Of a stretch of DNA of 64,000 bases, positions 1-8,357 are shown one piece after another. Location: NCBI GenBank assembly GCA_905178155.1, contig CAJINV010000002.1, positions 8,203,224 to 8,267,223 of the forward strand, read 5' to 3'. A program made the translations under genes and the position numbers. The notes beneath the pieces were generated by a model that did no database searches, had not been told where the DNA came from, and was given only the letters and a program-made list of their open reading frames with translations. This DNA is from Amoebophrya sp. A120 (Eukaryota; Sar; Dinophyceae; Syndiniales; Amoebophryaceae). The first letter of the stretch is position 1; each line of letters begins with the position of its first letter.

Positions 1-661
1 CTGTATACACGGGCATCAAGAACAAGAATCTTCCACCACCAAGCTCGGAAGATGAAAAGATGGAGCGTCGTCGCTTTGTTCCCATTGATTGTTCCCAAGT
101 GATTTTCAGTTGCGTGGCTTCTATTCTTCTATTGCTTCGCACTGACGAGGACGAGTGTGCTGAAGTCGTTGTGGCTCTCGAGGAGCACTGCGTTGTGCGC
201 CTGTAAAGACCACAGCAGCGTACAAATAAAGGACGAGTAGTCTGGCGCCGTGTCCTTGCCCCGGCTGGGTCCGCGTGCCGACGACCGGGCTGGATGCAAA
301 CAAGAGAAAGAGAAAGAGCGAGAGGAGCAGCTATAATTTTACTCAGTACTAGAGGCAGATAGATTTTAGACAAAAGTGAACGCTCTGTCTGCTGATCGAC
401 GATCAACAATTTGAACAGAACAACTGCTGTATTTAAATGTCGAGAAGCACAGAGTACTTACAGCTTGTCTGCGTGTTTTCAAGTAATTTATTGCGAGCGC
501 TTTTTCATACGGCCGTGTTGGTACAGCTTTTACAAATGTCTTAATGTGTCCTCGGACAACATCAAGAAAAAGAATCGCGGTGTCACGATAGCATTGACCC
601 CTCTCGGCGTCCGACCGTGAAAACAAGATTGCCTCGGATTCGTCGAAAAACAGAATCGAAG
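1..661. other. Upstream intergenic sequence
   Basis: I see no supportable gene here. The reading frames are short and lack coding character. The last part presumably holds the promoter and 5' UTR of the HemD-like gene that starts at 662. No TATA box, dinoflagellate spliced-leader sequence or tRNA was recognised by eye. Confidence 0.5.
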
Positions 662-2024
662 ATGCCGAAAATCGCCCTCACCCGCGAGGACGGTCTGAAT
701 GACCAACTCGAGCAGGCCGTTCGAGCGCACTACATGAAGCACGTGTCGGTGTTCGATGACCACATTTCGTATGAGGAGCTCCCGGGTGTCGAGCAGATCA
801 AGGGCCCGGACTTCCAGCGGCTGGCCCGGCTCTGGGATAAGGAAGAGTTCGACTGCTGCTGCCTGCTTGGGACGGAAGCGGCCAAGATCTACGTGGACCA
901 GTGCAAGCACTTCGACTACGCGAAGTTGGTGTGCGTGGGCAAGGGCACACTGGAAGTCTTGCAGAAGGAGAGGAGGAGCAGCAACGTGGTGACGCTGCCG
1001 GACAAGGCCACCGCCGACGGCACCGGGTTAGCGGACCACTTGCCCCTGGCAGTCGGCACCCGCCTGCTGCTGCTCTGTTCGGTGCAGCAGAAAGACGAAT
1101 GTACTTCTTATTCTTGAAGATGTGACGAGGTCCGATAGTTGCTTCGGAATATTATTCGGAGGACGAGCGCTATCTAGAGAGATCACTTTGTACTTCAGGG
1201 TGAGGAAGTGCAGCTTTTTGTTGATGCTGAATAACATAGAAAGGTGCCGTTCTACTTCGCAATCATTTGTTTACATCGTGAACAAGTAGAAGAGTTTACA
1301 CACACTACAGGCAAATCCACTTTAGAGCAGCGGGGTTTCGAGACCACGGTGTTTCAGGTGTATTCCACCCATATCAAATGCAAAAGTGTCTGGGTCTGGA
1401 AGAATAATGCTGTTTTTGCATGACACAGAAGGTCTGGCATGGAAGCTCCAGCATCACAGGTTTGGAGAAGCGTTCACAATGCCGAATCCGCATGACAAAC
1501 CCCTGACTTTTGTGACAGAAAGCGGGCAACTTTTGCTGCCTATGCATGAGAGATTTTTCTGTGTTCTGAAATGCGCATCACAAGTTTGCACTCTTCCAGA
1601 CCCAGACATTTTTGCATTTGATAACCCAGCCCCGCACGGAGCCCCCGACGACCTTCGACTTTTCGAAAGTGGACATCTGGACCTTCGGCAGCGCCTCGGC
1701 CGTGAAGGGCGTCGCGCAATGGAAGACGGCCAACGTGAAGGTCGCGATTTGCGTGAACCTGACCACCGCGAAAACGGCACAACAGCTGCTGCCCGCGAAA
1801 CTGGAGGACGGCAGCGAACTGAAGATCGAGTGTGCGGACAAATCCGGTGTGAAATCCTGGGCCGCGAAGGTGGTGGACTTCCTGAAAAATGGGCCGAGCA
1901 AAGAACAGAAGGACTTCGCGGCCGAGAAGGACAAAGAAGCAGCAGACCACCACCTCCCGGCGAAGAGTAGCGGAGCAGCGACGAGTAAAGCAAGCGCAAC
2001 GACGCCGAACAAAGAGAAGAAGGA
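662..2024 (+). CDS. hemD: Uroporphyrinogen-III synthase (HemD) domain, 3 exons
   Basis: Cyclises hydroxymethylbilane to uroporphyrinogen III, the first macrocyclic intermediate of haem synthesis. The start is the ATG at 662, which opens directly with the family's N-terminal strand (MPKIALTREDG). Exon 1 (662-1100) carries the LLGTEAAKIYVD and VGKGTLEVL stretches typical of the first lobe and hinge. A GT-AG intron spans 1101-1310. Exon 2 (1311-1371) reads KSTLEQRGFETTVFQVYST, matching the 'LEe-Gfev..vYeT' crossover strand. An introner (1372-1623) follows. Exon 3 (1624-2024) holds the second lobe (IWTFGSASAVKGV, VAICVNLTTAKTA). The domain totals about 255 residues, as usual for HemD. Downstream the frame continues into a disordered tail, which is unusual. 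The family is weakly conserved, so the call rests on motif order plus length. Confidence 0.7.
1101..1310 (+). other. GT-AG intron 1 of the HemD gene
   Basis: The intron starts GTACTT and ends CACTACAG (210 nt). Splicing joins codon phases so that KDE-C-KSTLEQRG is continuous with the HemD fold. It has no terminal inverted repeat and no target duplication, unlike the introner 60 bp downstream. Confidence 0.7.
1372..1623. mobile_element. Introner-like element, family A, in HemD
   Basis: This 252-bp element begins TATCAAATGC and ends GCATTTGATA. Its TIR is about 30 bp and includes GTCTGGGTCTGGAAG on one side and CTTCCAGACCCAGAC on the other. It is flanked by a perfect 5-bp TSD, ACCCA (1367-1371 and 1624-1628). 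Removing the element plus one TSD copy joins YST to QPRTEPP in frame inside the HemD domain. Neither end is a GT-AG splice site. The interior carries several GCATGACA/GCATCACAA words. Confidence 0.85.
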
Positions 2025-2366
2025 TATGGCATTCTCAAACATTTGTGTTGAATCATCGCTGTATTTTTACGCAGAATCTGAATCACTCTTCACTTCTAAC
2101 ACGAGGACCCTCCACACGATCCAACTGCTTCTATGCATGACAAGTTCTTGACGCGCTAGAGTAGAGCATGGAACGAATCCGCAATCTCAATCTGTAAAGC
2201 AAGACGCGCAATCGCAAAAATAAAAACCCTTTCACGACCTACTATTTTGCCGTGCGGTGCTTGCAATACAAAATCATGTGCCCTATGGGTCGCGTTTGTG
2301 GTTTCGGTCGGTTTAGCATTACAAAATCATGTAACAGCGATCAACGTAATTTTTGAGAACGTCATC
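2025..2366. mobile_element. Introner-like element, family B, degenerate
   Basis: The element runs from TATGGCATTCTCAAA to TTTTTGAGAACGTCATC and is a diverged, longer (342 bp) relative of the 235-bp family B copies at 3847 and 29403. The would-be TSDs (AAGGA and AGCGA) match at only three of five bases, so this is an older insertion. Excising the element plus five bases keeps the frame (NKEK then SDVLLAG). Confidence 0.65.
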
Positions 2367-5299
2367 AGCGATGTTCTACTCGCGGGAACAAGCTCCTCCT
2401 CCTCTTCGAGGCCGGGGACCGCGGGAGCCAGGGGGTATGAACTGCAAAAATATCGTACCCGTATAAATGCATTACAAATTTCCTCAGCGTGAGAACTGGA
2501 ATTTGTCATGCTTTTTTACTTTAAGGCCAAGATTTGTAATGCATAAAAGCAATTAGTACGAGTGCGATACTTTTGCAATTCATAGGGGTAGTCCCGGGAC
2601 GAAACGCGGGCAGTACGAGGACCCGCTGGCCGCGTTTTTGGCGTCGACCGGCAGTGGATCCTCAGCTTCGAAATCGAAGGCGGCATCTGCGGAGAAGAAA
2701 GTAGATCCCCTGGGGAACTTGACCTTCGGCGGCGAGAGCGCGTCCGCGAAGAAGAAATTGGTAAGCGCTGATCATGGCGCCGCTGCGACAGGAGCTGGCG
2801 TGGCGGAAGCAAAGCCGGCGACAACGAGTACTTCTACGCCCGGAGCAGGAAATAAAGCTACGGCTGCACTAGAAAGCGGCGCTCCTGAGATAACTTCTGC
2901 CGCAGCAAAAATACAAGACTCCACAACCGTGGGACTATCCACCGCTGGCGGAGAGGACATAAGCAGTAAAAAGCCATCGCTGGGGGCGGAAAAGCAGGCC
3001 ATTCCGGAAAAGCCGCCGGAGCAATCAGTTGCGGGGCAATTAGCCCAATCTTCTGGTGCAGCGGCTTCATCTTCACAACAGTTCTCCTTTTTCTTTCCTA
3101 CGGGTCCGAAGGCTGCAGCGCCCGTCGCAGCGGTGCCGGAGCAGATCGTGGAGGAAGCCATCGTGGATGACCGCAGTCGGGCAAGCACCAAGGAGCCTGC
3201 CGTGGAAGGTGGCAGAGGTGGAATCGCTGGGGGAACCACACCGGCGAAGGCAAAAAGCAAGGCGAAAGCTCCTGGCACGGCAGCGAGCTCCAGTACTGCA
3301 GCCGGACGAGCTGTTGCATCATCATCTTCGAGACCAGCTTCCGCGTCAACAAGGCCTTCCAGCAGTTCTGCGTCGAATCACGCCAGGAACCTCCAAACTG
3401 CGAACAAACAAGCAGGGGCGGCCAAGGCAAAGGCAGCGAGCACTACTCCACCTGCGTACAAGATGATTTCGAGCGAAACGATATCCTGAGTAAAAACGTC
3501 CCCACACCATAGTCAAGATGGGGATTTTGCAACGCAAACCTAGGAGTTTTGGGAGTCACGCATGACAAGTTTCAGTCCGTAAGGTAGTGCAAGTTAGCAA
3601 GGAAAGCCGCATCACAAATCGACCTGCTGATCCTGTTCACAGCATCACAAATTCCAAAACACGACTGGAAATGGTTCTCATGGGGATGCGCATCACAAAT
3701 GTCTTTGTCATTGCAAATCTGCATTACAACTCTGGTGTGGGTACGTTTTTACACAGGATAAACGAGCAGGACGGCAAACGTGAAAGACAAGTCGATAGCA
3801 GACCTGGCAGCCGGGAAAAACAAAGCTGCAACTACGTCGTCTTCCATATGGCGTTCTCAAGCGTTCCATTCTCAACTGTTACATGAATTTGTGATGCAAG
3901 AATAGGAGAAGCAAAAGAAGGGAGCTTGCACCTCTCGCATTACAAATTTGGCACAGATTTTAGTGCTGTTTAGCCCTTCTAAAATTTGTCATGCGAAGTA
4001 GCTTCATCGTATGGATGCTGATGCGCATTTTGCATGACAAATCATGTAACAGTTGAGAGTGTAACGTTTGAGAGCTCCATATTCCACCTCCGCGAAAGCC
4101 AGCCGGCCGCTCACTCCGGCCTCCGGGAAAGGAGCAAGAACGCGCGCGGCGCCATCGGCGACCGCTGCTAGCGGCTCCACCGGTGCTGGAAAAGCATCTT
4201 CGAGTGCAACTAGTACGGGCACAAGGAGTGCTGCCGGAGCGGGCGGCTCCGGGGCGGATCTGGGAGGAGGTTTGCCCCTACTACTGTTGTTGCAGAATAG
4301 AGAAATTAGAATTACGAAATGCGAAACCGAATTTCATGTACCTGTAGAAGTATGGTGATGGTGGCGTGCTGAGATGCAGATGCTATCTTTCTTTGAGTAA
4401 ACCTACCTACCTGTTATCAACACTATAAACTTATGAAAAATCGACACTTCCCCAGCTCAACAACATCACGCTGGAGCTGGAGGACCCGGTCACTCCGGTC
4501 CGACGTGGCAGGAAGTGAACCAGCTCTGGGAGGTGATTGGTAAATGGGAGTCGAGTTTTTCCGACCTCAAGAAGCTGCACGAAACGGAGGTTGGGGATTT
4601 GAAAAAGCAGCTGCAGCTTGCGTTGAGCGGCGACGGAGACTTTTTGGGTAGGAACATGAACGGCGACGAGCTCGGCAGCCCCAGTCGCGTGGACCGAGGT
4701 GGGCGGCTGCTAGAGAAAAGCGGCGCGGCTTTCGGAGCGTCCGTGCTGGACCAAAAGGCCGACGATGTGCTGGTGTCGAGCTCGTTTGCCACGTTGGACG
4801 CCGCGATATGAGAGTGCACATCTCTCCCTTTCCCTCATGTGTGACGCAACGCGCCAAACTCTTTTAAGCCTGTCTCTGCATGACAATTTCAGGAGGGCCA
4901 AACACAAACTGCACTCCAGTCCAGGCCTGGATTTGTCATGCAGAGGCTGCAGCATTTCCATGTGGATTTGCATTTTCGTTTTCCAGGCGCTATGTAAAAA
5001 TGGTAGAAATTATGCCCCCTCAAATGGGAGAGAGGGGAAGTTTGCTTCCATACGCGAAGGACGAGTACCAAAAACTTCGCCGGGAGTACGAGGAGTTCAG
5101 GAAAGCGAAGTTCGTGGAAATCGAGTTGCTGCACAACAAACTCGCGACCGGAGGTGGAGGCGTGGGTGGGATTGCTGGTACTAGTGCAACTACATCTTTG
5201 ATACCCACACAGCACGCGGCCGAAGTCGCGCAACTCCGAGCGGAAAACGCGCAGTTGGTGAAACAGGTAGAGTACTTCACACTCTATGCGACGGTCTGA
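2367..5299 (+). CDS. Ser/Ala-rich then coiled-coil tail of the HemD gene, or a separate gene
   Basis: Coding blocks at 2367-2435, 2585-3484, 3757-3846, 4082-4290, about 4450-4811 and about 4990-5299 continue the frame of the HemD exons. The first four are Ala/Ser/Thr/Lys-rich low complexity. The last two form coiled coils (WEVIGKWESSFSDLKKLHE; YAKDEYQKLRREYEEFRKAK; AEVAQLRAENAQLVKQ). I recognise no domain. Block joins near 3485-3756 and 4455-4520 each need a 1-nt shift that simple excision does not give; two overlapping frames both look coding at 4455-4515. A GT follows LVKQ at about 5265, so more exons may exist. The function is unknown. Whether this tail belongs to the HemD protein needs a transcript. 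Confidence 0.45.
2436..2584. mobile_element. Introner-like element, family C
   Basis: This 149-bp element has TIRs TATGAACTGCAAAAATATCG and, on the other strand, TATGAATTGCAAAAGTATCG. The flanking 5-mers are GGGGG (2431-2435) and GGGGT (2585-2589), a TSD with one mismatch. Exact removal gives GARGSPGTKRGQYEDPL in frame. The interior has GCATTACAAA and TTTGTCATGC/TTTGTAATGC. Confidence 0.75.
3485..3756. mobile_element. Introner-like element, family D
   Basis: The inverted ends are CTGAGTAAAAACGTCCCCAC at about 3486 and, reverse-complemented, CTGTGTAAAAACGTACCCAC ending at 3756. The flanks GATAT (3480-3484) and GATAA (3757-3761) resemble a TSD with one mismatch. Unlike the other families, its ends contain a possible GT donor (GTAAAA) and an acceptor (TTTACACAG), but GT-AG splicing would leave an in-frame stop. 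Exact excision leads into an open frame that is one base off the Ala/Thr-rich frame used next. GCATCACAAA occurs three times inside. Confidence 0.65.
3847..4081. mobile_element. Introner-like element, family B
   Basis: This 235-bp element runs from TATGGCGTTCTCAA to an AGAGCTCCATA end, with a perfect 5-bp TSD TTCCA (3842-3846 and 4082-4086). It is the same length as the copy at 29403-29637 and shares long stretches with it, including the GAATTTGTGATGCAAGAA and CATGTAACAGTTGAGA segments. Excision joins KNKAATTSSS to TSAKASRPL in the Ala/Ser-rich frame. Confidence 0.8.
4812..4989 (+). other. Probable intron carrying the introner word, no clear TIR
   Basis: This stretch lies between two coiled-coil coding blocks and ends close to TTTTCCAG. 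It contains GCATGACAATTTC and, about 60 bp on, GATTTGTCATGC, so the typical introner words occur in both orientations. I could not find matching ends or a target duplication. The exact borders are not determined. Confidence 0.35.
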
Positions 5300-6047
5300 G
5301 AAACAAAGGCAGGAAAGAACGCGGAGAAGAACAAGGTGCCGCAGCGATGAGTAGTGGCTCTCGAAAGTCGTGCTGTCCTCTCTTCTTGTCTCCTCCACGC
5401 GTTGCTGTCTTTCGCGGTACATTATCATTGCGATGCACTCCTCATCGCTGCTCGAAAACTCATACACAGCGCTGAATAAAGCAACAAAAGCAAAAGAAAT
5501 GCCGGAGAGGTTTTGATACCTCTTTGGTCCGATGCTTTGCAACGCAGTAAGAGTTCGCTCTTGACATACAAAAATTTCTGATCACATAATTCATAACCGG
5601 AGCTGTTCTGAAGAAGGTGGAGCCAAGAACGTCGCAACGAGCTACATTCGGTCCTCCTACTAGTTCAGGAGAAGTTATTGTCAGTCGTTCGATTAACTGG
5701 TCAATCGCATGCTACCTTGCACAATACCAATACCACTTCGGTGTTTTTTATCGTGTTCGTATGGAGCAGAATCTGCAAGTCGCAAGTCGTTGATGCCCAA
5801 AATGCCACGAGACGCTAAAAGAAGCTCGTGACTTTGTGATTTTGACCCGACCAGGATCCATTCGGAAGTGATGGCAGAACGTATAAGTCTTACGTTGTAA
5901 CCGTGAAAAATTCTTGCCGCTTATTTTCGTGAGCCTCCGAAATTCCTTGTTATTTCCGGGTCATTCATAGAAAAACAGAAAGACAAAGAAAATAAACGAC
6001 AACCCAAACGACTCCAGACCCGGAAAAACTTTCGCTACTTATCTATC
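5300..6047. other. Intergenic region
   Basis: No gene is supportable. Reading frames on either strand are short and of non-coding composition. The region should contain the 3' end of the coiled-coil gene and the promoter and 5' UTR of the oxygenase gene starting at 6048. Confidence 0.5.
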
Positions 6048-7898
6048 ATGTCCACTGCAACTACGGCGATTCGTAGCAAGCAGTGGCGCTCGTCTTTGCG
6101 CCGCACAACTGCAGCAGGACACCATACAACTTCGTCGCCTTTACCGAACCCGTGGAAGCTGAATGTCGATTTCAAGGTCGTGACCCGGGAATCCGGGGCG
6201 ACCCGAACCGACATCCCGATTTTTACCGCACGGAAAAACGCGATCGCAATGGAGAAGAGCGACGACCGCAACGAGGAAGTTCGGCGGGAGTTCGTGCCGG
6301 GCGCGCCCGGGGTCTTTCTGTTGTCAAATTTGTTGTCCGACCACGAGTGTGAGCAGCTGGTCGCGCTGTCCGAGCAGATGGGCTACTGCGAGGATGCGCC
6401 GGTGAGCTTGTCCCGGGAGATTCGGCAGAACGACAACTGCGTCTGGATCGCGGACCAGGAGAGCTTAAATCGCGTGATTTTCGACCGCTGCAAGCACTTA
6501 CTGCCAGAATACAGTGTGACGACAAGTGGGCCGGCGCGCGGTCCGCAGAAAGACGACCCAATGTGGAGAAGCCGAGAGTTTTACGGCGAAAATTCTAGTG
6601 CAAAGGAGCAAGCAGATCCCGATAATGAAGATGAGAACTACCTCGTCGAACCAAGCAAGAAACTGCTAAAGATCGGTCCGGTTACGGGGCTTAACCAACG
6701 CTGGCGACTTTATCGGTACAACACAAAGGACATTTTTCGGCCGCACACCGACGGCTCTTGGCCCGGGTCGGCGCTTTCGAGTGCAGACTTCGAGCGGGAT
6801 GACCAGACGCTGGTACAGGATTTTTACCATGGGCGACAGCATTCCCTGCTGACGTTTTTGATGTATTTGAACGACGACTGCGAGGGCGGAGAAACCACGT
6901 TCTACTACGACAGCAGCGACTCGTTGTACCGGGACGTTCTCCTGAACAGCAGTTCGCTTTCTCTTGCTTCTGGGATGACAATGCAAGAGGACCCAACTCT
7001 GAAGAGTTTGAACGAAGAGGAAGCAGAGCTTCAAGCTGAGCTGCAAGCGGAAGCCGCTGGTAGTAGTACAGCCGCAACTTCTACTTCTCTAGGGACTCCA
7101 AGCGCGGCCGGAAGTAGTGGGACAACCAGCACGTCCTCGCGGACAAAACTGGTGAGAATTTCGGTGAAGCCGAAAAAGGGCGCCGCGCTGGTTTTCTGGC
7201 ACGGGCAGCACCCGCTGTCACCGTTGCACGAGGGGTCGCGGGTGGAAACGGGGAGGAAGTACGTGATCCGGACAGACGTGCTGTACTCGACGGTGGGCGA
7301 CGGTTCCGCAGCAGCGATGAGCCATTGGCCGCAATTTTTCCAGAAGCACGGCCGCACGCAGTCCATCGCGGAGAAGGCCACGCGCGTCCTGCACGCGATC
7401 TCTTCCTCGCAGAAGGCGGTGGGAAACCAACCCCGGATCGGAAATTTGTCCGCTCCGGACTCGCGGATCAACCAGAGAGTCTGCCTGCTCCTCTTTCTCG
7501 ACGACGCGGAAATCGATCCCGCGGAGAAGCAACGCCTGGCGATGTTGGTTGCCGAATATTCGCAGCAATTTGCGGATGACGAGGAGGACGGGTCCTCGTC
7601 GTGTTCTTACCCGGTGTACTGTGCGGTCAGCAGTCAGGGGGCGGTTGGGCAGATACGAGAGTTGATCTCGTCGGGAAATAAAGACGATACAGGTAGTAGT
7701 GCAACAGCCACAAAAAGTGCTGATTCTTTACTCCGCTTTGCCCTGCTCGACATACCGAATGCGCGGTGCGGAATATGCACGACGAAAGAGCCATTTCAGT
7801 CCTGCCAGGAGTTGCAGAAGTGGCTCACTGACTGCAGAAACGCGTTCGAGACAGACGTGAACCGCACAGAACGTGTTGAGGTGCGAAAACTTCAATGA
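6048..7898 (+). CDS. 2-oxoglutarate/Fe(II) oxygenase, prolyl 4-hydroxylase-like
   Basis: This single-exon ORF of 616 residues belongs to the prolyl 4-hydroxylase alpha/PHD-like oxygenases, which hydroxylate protein side chains using 2-oxoglutarate, O2 and Fe(II). The segment GVFLLSNLLSDHECEQLVAL (about 84-103) is the usual N-terminal helix. RWRLYRYNTKDIFRPHTDG carries the iron ligands H233 and D235. After a low-complexity loop of about 90 residues (about 305-365), the distal iron ligand H394 in LHEGSRV and the 2-oxoglutarate-binding K404 in GRKYVIRTDVLY complete the facial triad. LTFLMYLNDDCEGGETTF is also typical. The C-terminal part of about 190 residues (CLLLFLDDAEIDPAEKQ, FALLDIPNARCGICTTKEPF) is not recognised. 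No signal peptide is evident. The substrate is unknown. Confidence 0.85.
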   Translation: MSTATTAIRSKQWRSSLRRTTAAGHHTTSSPLPNPWKLNVDFKVVTRESGATRTDIPIFTARKNAIAMEKSDDRNEEVRREFVPGAPGVFLLSNLLSDHECEQLVALSEQMGYCEDAPVSLSREIRQNDNCVWIADQESLNRVIFDRCKHLLPEYSVTTSGPARGPQKDDPMWRSREFYGENSSAKEQADPDNEDENYLVEPSKKLLKIGPVTGLNQRWRLYRYNTKDIFRPHTDGSWPGSALSSADFERDDQTLVQDFYHGRQHSLLTFLMYLNDDCEGGETTFYYDSSDSLYRDVLLNSSSLSLASGMTMQEDPTLKSLNEEEAELQAELQAEAAGSSTAATSTSLGTPSAAGSSGTTSTSSRTKLVRISVKPKKGAALVFWHGQHPLSPLHEGSRVETGRKYVIRTDVLYSTVGDGSAAAMSHWPQFFQKHGRTQSIAEKATRVLHAISSSQKAVGNQPRIGNLSAPDSRINQRVCLLLFLDDAEIDPAEKQRLAMLVAEYSQQFADDEEDGSSSCSYPVYCAVSSQGAVGQIRELISSGNKDDTGSSATATKSADSLLRFALLDIPNARCGICTTKEPFQSCQELQKWLTDCRNAFETDVNRTERVEVRKLQ

Positions 7899-8357
7899 TA
7901 CAGGATCATGCGAGGAGCGTGGCTCCGGAAAAATTGCTTCGTTTCGACGAGGACCAAGGCATCTGCCTTTGTACTTAAGTATGTGTATGCCTCGTTGATG
8001 AGGTGCAAAAAATTCAGGATGATAAAAAGGCTTGCACTTCCAGTGATGTGTTCCACCAACGTTTTCCAAGTTCATACCTATGAACAGGCTTATTATTGCC
8101 TCCTGATCTTTGATCCGGATCCTGGCTGTGGCTGAGAGATCGATTTGTTTCTCCGAATTGATATTCTTCCGTTTGTGAGAGAGAGCGCAAAACCGGCTGC
8201 AACGCTCAGCGTCAGCCCGACAGAGGATCGTCCCGAGAGGCTCAACGCAGCACCATAGAGCCGCAGTTTTTCTTTCTGTTTCGCTAGCTACTTGAACAGA
8301 TTATGTTTCCACCTAGTATCCCGCAGAAGTCAAGAACAGCGTCGTGAGTGTCGAATT
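7899..8357. other. Intergenic region
   Basis: No gene is seen. An ATG-less open frame runs from about 8292 into the next gene, but the first ATG of that frame is at 8358, so the bases before it are most likely 5' UTR. Confidence 0.5.
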
